A stretch of 64,000 bases of DNA, taken from NCBI GenBank assembly GCA_024741835.1, contig JAENRP010000122.1, forward strand, positions 1 to 64,000. Reading direction: 5' to 3'. The notes beneath the pieces were generated by a model that worked only from the letters and a program-made list of their open reading frames with translations, did no database searches and had not been told where the DNA came from. Every line of letters begins with the position of its first letter. Within the stretch, counting starts at the first letter, position 1. The DNA comes from Diplocarpon mali (taxonomy: Eukaryota; Ascomycota; Leotiomycetes; Helotiales; Drepanopezizaceae). Below are positions 11,179-21,901 of this stretch, piece after piece. The position numbers were made by a program, and so were the translations under genes.

Positions 11179-12021
11179 CTACTTTTCAAATCCCCACGTC
11201 TGCCTATGAACCGCCCCGTCTCGATAGGCTGCACTCTCCAGGTTCCACGACGGTTCTCGGCACATGTCGAACTTCTTGAAAAATAAATCTCCCGACTTCT
11301 CCTCTATAGCCAGTGCAGCCCATTGCCAAGCTGTTCCGTGTCCACTCGTCCCCAGGGCCCTCTTCTTCCTCCGCTCACAGCGGGCGTGGCATATGCAGGC
11401 AAAGATATCAAAGTAGGCATGCAACATCTCGTGCAGCAAGGTTTCGATGTAGTCGTGGACTCGCCACTTTCTTGTATGTACCCCCGGGTCCACGAACCGT
11501 TCTGTCGTGTCCTCCAGTTCGATGAGGCCGGCGTAGCCATCACGTCCGGTTACTCTAAAGTTGATAAATTGACCGACTCGATTCCTTCCCAAGGATCTAG
11601 GAGGGCAGATGGAGATTTTGCAGAGATCTTTTAGAGAACCAAAGAAAAAAATGGTATCAAGGGCGTCGTAGTAAGTTTTGAAGATACTCTTGCTCTCAAG
11701 TGGCGCTCTGCTTTTTAACTGTTTCTCCTTGGTGGTAAGAAACTGTTGGAGAGCCTGTCTTTGAAGCAGGGAGTCCGATCTATGGTCCTGGAAATATTTT
11801 TCCAGAACACACAAAAGTGCGTCGGGACAGTGACCAGATAACACCAATAGATTAATTTTAGGTACCCCGCGAGAGAACACGCCGTCGATGTTCTGTGGGT
11901 GCCAGCGTCTGGTTGAAACATGCGACTCCTCAACACATTGGGTAAAGCGTGGACCTGACACGGGTTTGCCGTGGTGAAATCGTACCTGCGAGCGATCAAA
12001 CATGCCGGATATGACGCTCAT
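11179..12021 (-). CDS. SprT-like zinc metalloprotease domain protein
   Basis: A single exon encodes 280 residues. The C-terminal half is an SprT-like domain with the zinc-binding helix LLHEMLHAYF (His197, Glu198, His201) and, 27 residues on, TSGHGTAWQ, whose His228 is the likely third ligand. The segment YYDALDTIFFFGSL precedes the domain, as in other fungal SprT-like proteins. Spartan/Wss1-type relatives cleave DNA-protein crosslinks, but this protein lacks visible SHP/PIP or UBZ motifs, so its substrate is unknown. It is the only intact gene in about 7 kb of gene-poor DNA. The active-site residues are all present, so I treat it as functional; expression is unproven. Confidence 0.8.
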   Translation of the reverse strand: MSVISGMFDRSQVRFHHGKPVSGPRFTQCVEESHVSTRRWHPQNIDGVFSRGVPKINLLVLSGHCPDALLCVLEKYFQDHRSDSLLQRQALQQFLTTKEKQLKSRAPLESKSIFKTYYDALDTIFFFGSLKDLCKISICPPRSLGRNRVGQFINFRVTGRDGYAGLIELEDTTERFVDPGVHTRKWRVHDYIETLLHEMLHAYFDIFACICHARCERRKKRALGTSGHGTAWQWAALAIEEKSGDLFFKKFDMCREPSWNLESAAYRDGAVHRQTWGFEK

Positions 12022-13052
12022 CTTCGTAGATACAGTAAAAACTCAAACCGGTATAGTCGAATCAGAGCAAGATTTAGGGTATATAGGAACGGATCCAGCT
12101 GCGATGAGAAAGTACAAGGCAGTCAAAATGCGAAGGGAAGAAAATCCAGCGACCAGCACGGTGGAACAATTAGAGAATGGCAGGATAAAGAAATGAAGCA
12201 GATGCCAAATACTAACCTGGAGGAGAAAAATCCCATGACATATACCTGTGAATATCGCCAGGTCCAATTGTCATAGGCCACCGCAATGTCTGGGGATATA
12301 AACAGCACAAAGCCCGCATATCGTGCCTCGCATCTCTGCAACTAAGAACCTGACTCAAGCGACCCAACACCGTCCAGTAGAAACCGGAACCTAGGTTCAG
12401 CTCAAAGGATATAGGTACATCTTATGAACCTGTGCTAGACCATGTGTTATGCTCTGATTCAATGGAAGCGAGGGCATGGCGTTGGCGTGTGCGCAGGCAA
12501 TAAGGGGATGCCAAGACCAGAAGCGAGGGATGAAAAGGGGTCGCTGAAGAATTGAAGGGATGTGGCGCGCCATTGACGTACGCTCACATATTGCACCCGA
12601 GGGAGAAAATTGGATGAAACTCCCTATTGTTAACCGCTTCGGGGGTGACAAAGGGAGGTTGATTTCACCTGGACCTGTCTCGATATTCCTTGGTTTATTG
12701 CTTGTGACTGGAGATGAGGATTGCTGATCTGATGTTCAACGGGACTTTGACTTAACGAAGGAGTGTATGGTAGCAGTTAAATGATATCAGGACATATAAG
12801 CGACGAGGAAGTGAAGTCAGGTGAGAAGCTACTCGTAACATTCATCAATTAGGCAAATTATAACTATGGAGGATATCAAAGGCCAGCGTACTAGGGTAAT
12901 ATGGTGGTAAAATTTAAGAAATAGCATGCCGAAGAATGATGCAGCCATTGCCGGTACACCAAGAATCTAAAATTTAGATCTCATCTTAAGATCTCTCGGC
13001 ACAGGGTACCCAATCCCCAATCATAATAAGAACACATCCAAAAAAAAAAAAG
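12022..13052. other. intergenic region
   Basis: This contains the upstream region of the SprT-like gene and the 3' flank of the TEA-domain gene. An A11 run at 13040-13050 lies just beyond the latter's stop codon. No other feature is supported. Confidence 0.4.
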
Positions 13053-15496
13053 TCACTTTAGACGTTCTAGCTGCGAGTAATCAAAATCATCGGGCGGCTC
13101 GTTCCACTTTGGGATTTTGGGCTCGTGGGTCTGTTGCACATCCGTCTCCGAACCATGTGATTCGATGGATTGGATATGTGACTCAACGGGTACGGCATGC
13201 TCGTAGGAATTCTTAGCCTCATCATCCCTGTGACTGTTGACCCAGGGAAGCAGTCTCTGCTCGATACTTTGCTCAATGTAGCTCGCACTTCCCTTCGCTG
13301 AGCCATTTCCCAGGGGTTCTGTCCAATTCTTTTCTCCATTTTCAGTCTCGATGGGCCAACCTTTCACGTCAACTGGCAGCTCTGGCCAGCCGTGGTGTTT
13401 CGCCTCGTTTGAATCCCAGCCGGTGGCTGGAGTGCTGGAGGGTACGGCGTAGTTTGTCCAAGTGGGGTCCTCGAAACTTTCTGCGGCAGGTATTTGCCAA
13501 CTTTGAGGGGTGGGTTCGAAGTCGTTCAGGTTGACGTGCGAGTTGGCAAGGAAGCTGTCGATGTTCACCGCCACGTCGTTGTCAACAAGTGTAGCGTCAC
13601 TGTCTATGGTATTGGTATTGGAGATGAAGCTGAGATTCTCACCCGGCAGGTCAAATGACGGTGCGTATGTGTAGTTCGGGCCTGAGAAGGGAGATTGCAG
13701 ACCTGCAGTGTGCGGTGGCGTTGCAAGACCTTGGACAAATGGGTCGAGCATAGTGGGGTGCTGGAGCTGAAGAGGCGCTTCGGACCAGGTGTTGAAGTTT
13801 TCATTCATGCTAGCCTGGATATGTTGGCGAGGGTGCGGCGAGGGTGACATGCACGTACGGCGAGGGGGAGTGTTCGCGTCGAGATATCGCCAGCTCGTGC
13901 TGTTTCCTCGTTCCCTGTTGGGTGCCTGGCGAAATGTCCAGAGCATAATCGCTCGGCGTGCGAAGGGATGGCCTGGCCCGGCAGAAGACTGAACTTCTTG
14001 ATACATGGAGATCTGATCGACATAGTCGGACGCGGGTCGAGTAAGGCCCATTCCGTTGTTGAATGAATGTTGTAACTTTTCTTCGTATTTCGACTGGATA
14101 TTCTGCAAGCACGAGAACGCTTGCGCCCAGGAACTTGCAGGAAACGGAACCTTGATGCGAGTCTCGCCGTCGGCTGAGCAAGTCACTTCGACTAAAAATA
14201 CTTGGGCTTCCAAGGGTGGATCTGAAACTGGGTCGCGATAGAGCTCAGGTGGCTTACTGAGAGTTGTGACGATCCTCCAGTCTGTATCAGTCTGTCTTCC
14301 TTGCATGGAAAGTACAGTACGACTGCAAAGGTCTGATCCTTCTGGTGGCTGAGTGGTAAGAAGATTGAGCGATGCCTCCATGTGAATGATCTCACAGTCC
14401 AGCTCCCCGGAAGTGTGTAATTGATGCAAGAAAGGAAATCTTTGTCGCCAATCCGAGATGGATTCTAGACTGGCGCGACTTCTCTGCATTTGAAGCCCGG
14501 TAAATCTGTGTGCGACCAAGCCTTCCATATAGAGGTCTTCCTCGTGGACGTCCCGATTTCGATCGTCAATCGAGGGCGACGAGGACGTCATGAGAAGCCA
14601 GAATAGAACCGGTCTCATGGGAGATGACATGGCCATCTGAGTCTGATCGTAATTAGTGCGCCTGTCTCTGGGCAGGTGGCCATTGGCGAGAGCTGTGAGG
14701 CAAGGATCATTCTTGAAAGAATCTTCGAATCCATTTTTGGGGGTTGGCGCCGGTGGGAACAGCCGATGAACTTCTCCAGTTAGCATTTTTTTTTTCAACC
14801 ACGAAGAAGGTCTCCTCACAGGCAGGATGGTCTTTCAAAAATGCCTTGAGAACTTGAATGTGGCTGGAGACCTGTTTGCGAGACCTCCTCATTGATTCAT
14901 CGGGCCGGGCGCCAGGGGGGAGACCCTCCAGGTAAGCAATCCATATGTATTCTTTTATGAGTTCGTTGCGACCATGGGGCTTCCCATGATATGAGAATTT
15001 CCGTCGGCCCATGGCAGGTATCTTCATTAGCGCTACATACAATACTGTCAGTCATCGGACGATAGTGCGGCGGAGTAAGGCTCCCACCGTCAAGAAAAGC
15101 GAGCTCTAGCTCTTGCGGCCATTTCGAATCTTCTCCATTCCCTCCTGCACGCTCCTGTCGTTCGCGATAAGCTTGGTACTGGCTAGACTCGACGATGGGG
15201 TTTCGACTGTAACGCATGTGACGTTGCCTGCGAGTAGTCTGACGTCTAAGCTTCAGGGTGTTGCCCACTGATTGCCGAGGAGGTTGGGAGGGGACAGTGG
15301 GAATGGAGTAAACAGACCTCCCCCGAGGCTGCTGTCCTTTGTTGTCATGATAGGGTATTGAAGCCAGGGTGTGATGCTGGGCGTTCCCAGCTGAATCCGC
15401 AAGAGGCTGTCTGGGCCTGGAAAATGCACTGGGGTCGTCCAGTGGAAGGTGATGATGTGTATAACTTGAAGGTAGAATCGGTCGACGACGTTCCAT
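13053..15496 (-). CDS. abaA: TEA/ATTS-domain transcription factor, AbaA-like
   Basis: The encoded protein is about 779 residues and of the AbaA/TEC1/TEAD family; AbaA drives phialide differentiation in conidiation of aspergilli. Exons are 15088-15496, 14820-15032 and 13053-14770. The TEA domain (about residues 124-205) spans KWPQELELAFLDALMK, then MGRRKFSYHGKPHGRNELI, then the DNA-recognition helix SRKQVSSHIQVLKAFL, and ends DHPAFHRLFPP. The first two helices are joined only by removing the 55-nt intron 15033-15087. The second intron (14771-14819, 49 nt) contains an A10 run and a GCTAAC branch site; reading through it looks like a frameshift but is normal splicing. A TRIKVPFPASSWAQAF segment matches the downstream co-activator-type region seen in AbaA. 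The C-terminal third is Pro/Ser/Asn-rich. Orthology to abaA is likely but inferred. Confidence 0.85.
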
Positions 15497-16332
15497 CGAT
15501 CGCTGCTAAGAATGCTTCGCCACGCCCGAAAAACCAAATGGCTTCTACAGTGACTTCACTTCGGCATTCAGACACGCGTCGGTGAATTCGGAGGGCTGAG
15601 TGCAACGAGCTTCTGTTGGTCGAGGAAGAGTACGGATTGCAGTAAGAAATGTTAGCAGGAATGGCAGGAAAATTCTTGCAAGCTGGAGAGATGTCAACAG
15701 GTGACAGGTGCAAGCTTATAAGAGGATGGGCAAGAACTCGGCTGAGATCGGGGCAGATTTGAAAGGACCCTTGAAAGGAGGGTGGCTTTGTGGGACTGGA
15801 CCAACTGGAGAAAGAAAGATCCCAGGAGGATACCAAGCTTCTCCAATTGCAGGAGTGGCCAAGTTTGATTCCTCGAAGCAAGGACACCTACAGGCGGAGG
15901 GAGATACTGTATCGGCGGATCGTTTCTTGGGTGACGGGAGGAATGCTTCACCTCTGGTCGGGTATGTGCCACTCTGCCTTCGCCAGATATGCCAGGAGAT
16001 TAGGATGTCAAGCCAACCCTTACCAAATGAAGTATAGTAACCCCTTCGTTGCTCTGAAAGCGTGCTGAAAAGGGAAAACTTAAGAACAGATCACGAGGGG
16101 CTCAAACAGTCTTGCCTTAACGTGCCTGATGTCATTGAAAATACAATCGCGGGGTATCTAAGATCGAAGCCGTTCAATCAAAGGGATCGAATCATTGTTA
16201 AGGAGGTCGCCTGTGTGGAGGGATACCAGCCGAGAATAGTTGCGCAGGTGCGGCAAGGGAGGTTGAAATTTCGCCCAACGGCTCGGCAAAGGAGGCGAGT
16301 TTTTATCGTCGAATACTTACATGCAAACTCCC
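15497..16332. promoter_or_regulatory. upstream region of the AbaA-like gene
   Basis: These 836 bases lie between the abaA-like start and the 3' end of MRD1. A long regulatory leader would fit a developmental regulator. Open frames on the plus strand here (15708-16394) show no family features and I take them as chance. Confidence 0.4.
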
Positions 16333-19068
16333 TTAATCCGCGTCCTCCTGCCCGTCAAGATCGAGCTTCTTTCGGTTCCGGCTGCCTACCGTGAGTTGAT
16401 GCGCTGCAACCTTATCGACTTGTGCACCGGTTCTCTTCTCCATCTTTGCGATCTCTTCTTCGGCATCTACAGCGTCATCGGCAGCAAATTCGAGGACCAA
16501 ACGGCGACCGAGTAAATGTGTGTCTTTGAGAGCCTCTAGTGCATTCTCCGCCTCGCGGGCCGTAGTGAAAACTGCGAAGGCAAACCCGCGAGTGGTGTGG
16601 TCGAATTTCCTGGGGACACGTACCGAGCGAAGCGAACCGTATGCACCGAACAGAGCTCGCACATCCTGCTTGGTGGCCTGGAATGGAAGGTTCTTGATGA
16701 TAATCTTTGTTCGCTTTCCAGCCTGCTTTTTGGCACGGTCTTCCTTTCTACGCTCTTCGGCTGCATCCAGGCCCTTATGTGACGCCTTAATCAACAATTT
16801 ATGGTCATCTAGGATGTGACCATCCATTGCAGCGAGAGCTGCCTGGGCCTGAGCCTTGCTTCTGAATTCCAAGAAACCGAAGCCCATACTTAGCACTTGA
16901 CCAGGCTTCTTTGCATCCGTCTTCGTCTTGACACGAGCTGAAACGAAGCCATCCAGAGGTTTGAAGGCCTCCGTCAGTCGATCACTTGTAGTAGTGAAGT
17001 TTAGATTGCGCACGAATAAAGTTGACGTGTCAAGTGTCTCCGTAGCACTCTCTTTCTCGAGTAGATCAGACGCTGAAAGCTTTTCTGCCGGTGACTTGCC
17101 TCCCGCAACATGAGATGGTACAGCTGCAGCATTGCTACTTGGACTTGTGAAAAGATTCTTGGGTGCCTTTTCGAGGAAAAGCACCGAATCCTGGAAACGG
17201 CGGTATGCCAAACTTGCAAATGCTGCCCGCGCATGACTGGGCTCAGAGAACTCAACGATTGCAATCGTACCGACCGGTGGCATAAGAACACGAAGTACCT
17301 GTCCAAAAGGCTCGAACATCCTCCTCAAGTTCTCGAGAGACATACCATATGGGAAGTTCTTTACGAGAATAGCAGTATCCCCACGTTCACGTCTCTTGAA
17401 CGCATCTAAATCGACCCCGTTCTTTGCGAAGTAGGTCTTGGACTCTTGGATGGCCGAAGTCTCTGCGATTGCCTGCTTATACCCAGACTCTGCGGACGTG
17501 GGATCGAGCATCTCGGATTTGGAGACACCAAGGCGATGAGCAATAGCTTCATTGACGGCGTCTTGGTTCATGAACAAGGAGTTCCAATTGAAGGACGAAG
17601 TGGCTTGAGCTTTCTTCTTGATCTGCTTCTGCTTCTTCAGTGGCAAATTGGCGATGGCAAATTCATCCAACTTGGCCTCTCTTTTCGCAGAGGCAGGGAT
17701 GATATGCAGCAGCCTACCTTGAAAAGGCTCACCATCGAGGCTGTGGAAAGCTTCTGCGGCTGCATTCGGATCTGTATACTGGACCAGGACAAATCCTTTG
17801 CTCGTACCTGCAGCATCAACTGGCAGATGGACCTACATTCGACTGCATCAGCATCGAGCTCCCTTGAGTTTTCCGGAGCGCAAGCGTAGGAGGTCAATCG
17901 TTTTCAGAAAACACGAAGCATCTACTAAAATTTTCGTCCAGTTCTCATCCCATGCCTAAAGCATAAGCTGTCCCTATCTGGAATTTCATCACGAAGCAAG
18001 GAAGTAAAGGAGACAACAAGACAGTGTACGCATACCTCGTCTAGAGTTCCGAACGGTGCGAAGTGCTCTCTCAGGTCGTCTTCGGTTGCAGAATAGGGGA
18101 GATTTCGCACGAACAGTCGCCCGGTGGTTTTGATAGCTACGAGGTTAGGATCAGGTTCTTCCTCTTCCTCCGCGTCTTCCTGTTCAGCAACTGACTCTTG
18201 TTGTTCGACAGAGGCTCCTGACTGCGTTGAAACCACTTGGGTAGGTCCGGCATTCTGAGCTGGCACGGCTCCTGTCATAACAGCACCTATCTCATCGGGA
18301 TCCATCAGATCTAGCAGTCTGTTTGTCCGAGTTCGAAGCCAATCCTCATCAGTGGCAGCGGCAGGGGCGTTCGGGCTTGCCACATCCGCACCAATCTGCC
18401 CGGGCTCGACTTCAGCTATTGGCGAGGGTGTCCTTGCGGGTATGAATTGTGGTAGCGGACTCTTCCTCCGTGACTTCTTGGGCACAACCTCGTATTCGCC
18501 ATCGCTTTCTCCTCCTGATAATTCGACAGCTTTCTTCAGATTTGTAGATGCTTCATCATTATCTGTCATCTGGGCTTTCCAGGTCTTTAGTTTCGATGCC
18601 GGCTGCATGATATCCATGAACTCCTTCAACTTGGGATCCGATTCTCCGAGCTCTTCTCTCTTCCTCTTGATGCCAGCACTGATGGAAGCATGAGCAGCCG
18701 CATCTGCTCTCGCTTTTTTTCTTGCTGCGACATTTTCGCGTTCCTGTTCGCGCTGTGCTTTTCTGGACGGCGGCAGGGTAGTATCGGATATCTGAATAGG
18801 ATGTTAGAAGCATATAATATGACAAACTGATGGTGCCCACAGGTCGAGCAATCTCTACTCCAATCTTTGACATGCGTATGAATGTGCGATTGAAGTATTT
18901 GACCGCCTTCGCAGCTTCTTCGGGTGTTTTGTATCCCACATAACCAATTCTGCGATGCGGGATCAGTTTCGCATCTGTGATCGCAGCGGTAGCAGCGAAG
19001 TGCCGCCTGAAATCATCCTCTGCGATCGATGGTGGCAGGCCCTTGATGAAGATGCGTGAAGAAGCCAT
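16333..19068 (-). CDS. MRD1: multiple RNA-binding domain protein 1
   Basis: This nucleolar protein binds pre-rRNA and U3 snoRNA and is needed for early cleavages that release 18S rRNA. The spliced product is 827 residues from three exons: 18841-19068, 18036-18791 and 16333-17832. The introns are 49 nt and 203 nt, the latter starting GTATGC and ending TGTAG. Five RRMs are visible: residues 3-80 (RIFIKGLP), 299-375 (RLFVRNLPYS), 479-550 (AILVKNFPYG), 597-680 (TLFVRNLNF) and 703-780 (KIIIKNLPFQ). An acidic linker lies between RRM1 and RRM2. The 203-nt intron interrupts RRM2 right after FGTLDE; splicing restores VHLPVDAAGTSKGFVLVQY. Number and spacing of RRMs match Mrd1. It is divergent from the dynein light chain gene, with 424 bp between. 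Confidence 0.95.
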
Positions 19069-19492
19069 GGTGAAAGGTCATCCCAGCGCTCAAAATCTGA
19101 AGGTTGAATTGAATCATTCCAACATTTTCATGCAGGCTAGTCTTCGGATTATCATAAGACCGATCGACAAGACTCTATAGTGCTGGTTGACAGAAATTGT
19201 CCGTGGACGTACTAGATTAGCACCAATGAAAGGGGAGGATGGGTACTGCTAAGAATTCTACCGATATTACAGCGAACTTCTATCTCACCCTTCCCTGCGT
19301 CCCGAATCTGGCAGTGTCAACACCACCTCAGACAGAACAATTTCGATGAAATTGCGTTATTGCCACTGGCCTGTATAAGATTGAAGGCTATTCTGCGACT
19401 ATATCCAACCGCCACATCACTTTTCCCATTCGGAACATCTCCTAGGAACTCTCCACACATCACCAGAAGACCATAATCACTGAATCGCAGAC
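19069..19492. promoter_or_regulatory. divergent intergenic region, MRD1 / dynein light chain
   Basis: These 424 bases hold both promoters. The right end, close to the dynein start, is CA-rich. No TATA box or repeat stands out. Confidence 0.4.
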
Positions 19493-20186
19493 ATGTCTAC
19501 CTCTGAGAAGCCAAAGGACAAGCTTGAGGGTGCGTTTGCCATACCTTGACCTGCGTTGCGCTCATTCGCAGCACAAGTTGCCTGCATATTTATTGTTGAC
19601 CACGCCAGCTTTTATGAAGCTGCTGGGAAGAAACATGCTGACTCGATCCCTCTACAGCTCAGATCAAGTCCGCAGACATGGTGAGCATAGCTTTGGAGCT
19701 CTAAGGTCGTGGAGTAAGACCCGTCACGACTAAGACTATAATAGACAGATGATATGCAGCAGGAGACTATTGATATTGGTATGCTCACGTCCAAGGGCTG
19801 GGTTGTTTGCAAGGGATGCGGATTTCGACTTTCAGCTAACCATATTCAAAGCGCAAGAAGCCATGAACAAATATTCCGTTGAAAAGGTGAGGATTCAGTG
19901 CGCAAGCCTCTACCCATGATCAACGTAGTTAACCAGCTCACAGGACATTGCAATGCACATCAAGAAGACCGTAATATGCTCCACCTCAAAGCAACGCCTC
20001 CACTGCAACGTTGGTATGGAACCAAACAGCAGCAGCTAACTCACGCCATAGTTTGACGAGCGCAAAGGCCCGACCTGGCACTGCATTGTAGGCCGCAACT
20101 TCGGCTCCTTCGTCACCCACGAGACCAAGCACTTCATCTACTTCTACCTCGGCCACTGCGCCATTCTCCTCTTCAAAACCCAGTAA
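19493..20186 (+). CDS. dynein light chain, LC8/DYNLL type
   Basis: This small hub protein dimerises and binds short linear motifs in dynein intermediate chain and many partners. The 96-residue product comes from six exons: 19493-19529, 19658-19680, 19745-19778, 19852-19886, 19944-19970 and 20052-20186. The spliced protein runs [52 protein letters not shown] and [20 protein letters not shown], and ends [20 protein letters not shown]. This is near-textbook LC8, including the [11 protein letters not shown] strand that forms the target groove. Introns total 403 nt against 291 nt of coding sequence, and all five have GT...AG ends. No single long open frame shows this gene; it is recovered only by joining exons. 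Confidence 0.95.
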
Positions 20187-21901
20187 AGCGCTCTCGTCCC
20201 ACGACGCACACTACCTCGTCTGCCCGAATTTCCGGTCTGGTCCCATCATCGGCACACAAGTCACACTGCACAGCATGCAGGCGAGCAAGCAGGGCGCTTC
20301 GTCGTTCGGGTTTGGGTTGAACGTGGAGTGCCTCGGGAATCCGGCGGTCTGGTCTGGTACGGTCTGGGAGCACGCCATGCGGTCTCTATGGCAGTTGCGA
20401 TTGATACACATCTACGTTTTACGCTAGATGGACACGGGAGGTTGATCTCTGGCTAGGATGGACTCTGCTACTTGGGGGNGCGAGACCTGGATTTGACGAG
20501 CACGTAAAGGCGACGCTTGTTCTGCCGGGTGTCTGCTAAACAGAAATGATGACCTATGAAGCCGCTACAAACTCGCAGCCTGTGCAGAAGGAGATAACTC
20601 CGGTAGAGGGCGGCGCAGGGGCTTGCAGTAGTTGGTACCACGCCCCTCTCATCCCCCTCGACTTGAGGCTCCTCACGTCAAGTGGTACCCAGCCAGGCTC
20701 CCTCACTCCTCACCCATCAGCGGCATCTCCTCACCTTGTGTATTTCCTGCGTCCCACGGCACGCCCCCGAGCACCCCAGCCTCCTGCAGCCATCGGGTCG
20801 GATCCCATGCTGCCCGATCCCCTTTTTGATCTTTGTCTCGCTCCCAGCGCCCCAGGACCGGACCGGACGCAAACACTCTGCAACAGACCCGGGTCTCGGA
20901 GAGCTACTGCGTCTAGACACCAACCCACAAGCAGACTAGACCAAACCAACCCCCCCACTTTTCCTTATCCCTGCCCAAGAAGGGACCTACCGACCACTTA
21001 CCTACCGACCACTTACCTACCGACTACTTACCTACCGACTACTACACCTACCAACCTACCTCTCCTATATATAGCAAGGTATAAAGTATCTCTCCTGCAG
21101 TCCCGGCCCCCGTCTCCCGTTCCCCCGTCTGCTTCGTACGATGTGCAGCCTAGTAGAGTCCCGGTCTGTCCACCTGCTTTGCATCCTCCGCATTGGAACC
21201 CCCTCCCTTGTTATAGGGAAAAAAAAAAAGAAAAAAAAAAAGACGGGTTGGTTCGCCTCGGTATCCTGTCTCCTCTTGTTGCCGACTTCCCCAACCCCCC
21301 CCGAGAGCCTCGCGGTCCCGGCACGAGCCGGGCCACGCAAGGGTTGGGCTGCCGCGGCGGGGGCACGGAAATGCAAATACACAAAGTCACGATGGCTCAG
21401 CCGCGCGTACTGGCAACGCCGCCATGACGGGGGCGGCTGCGGCCGACGGCCTTCTGGCTCGACCTGTGCAGGGGGGAGGGGACGGGGAATATGGGGGAGC
21501 ACGAGAACTCGGGGGGCTCGCTTGAGACCGCCGTCCCAGCGAACAGAGCAGTGGCACCGAGAACTTCATCTTGCGTGTAATTATTTCATTCCAGGTCATA
21601 GATCTTTGGCCCGGCCCGTCGCCGTTCCTCCGTGGTATCACCGCTTCAATGCGCCGTTCCAGTTTTTTTCAGGTATCCCATCGTATCCAACGTATCCATT
21701 ACAACCCGCTGATGCATGCAAGAAGGGAAAAAGAAGAAGAAAAATTAGGTTCCCAGATGGACTCCTCAATAGCGACCCCCCCCGTGATGCTCCGTCCTTC
21801 GCGCCGTAAAATTCAAGATGTAGTGTCCCATGAGGGAGTGGGGTGGCGCTTGTGGTGCGGTGACCTCATCCTCCGCGTCGTCGTATGTGCCGGGGTCGTG
21901 A
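20187..21901. other. low-complexity intergenic region
   Basis: This 1.7-kb GC-rich, Pro/Ser-codon-like low-complexity DNA lies between the dynein light chain and ELL genes. It includes an N near 20480, a short tandem repeat (20986-21060) and an A-rich run (about 21221-21242). The 293-codon open frame at 20546-21427 is repetitive in composition, runs straight through the tandem repeat and shows no domain, so I do not call it a gene. Confidence 0.5.
20986..21060. repeat. 15-16 bp tandem repeat
   Basis: About four or five imperfect units of CTACCGACCACTTAC / CTACCGACTACTTAC lie head to tail and decay on the right into CTACCAAC units. The CCAC-to-CTAC change between units separates an older and a newer half. 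Confidence 0.75.

Noticed and set aside
14771..14819. Homopolymer sequencing error in the AbaA-like gene
   Set aside because: A 49-nt intron with good splice signals accounts for the change of frame and yields the expected protein.
15708..16394. Plus-strand open frames opposite the AbaA-like promoter
   Set aside because: No recognisable motif, and two frames overlap each other with equal length.
20546..21427. 293-codon open frame in the region left of the ELL-like gene
   Set aside because: The translation is dominated by Pro, Ser, Thr and Arg, includes a TTYLPTTYLPT repeat from the tandem array, and shows no domain; overlapping frames look equally open.
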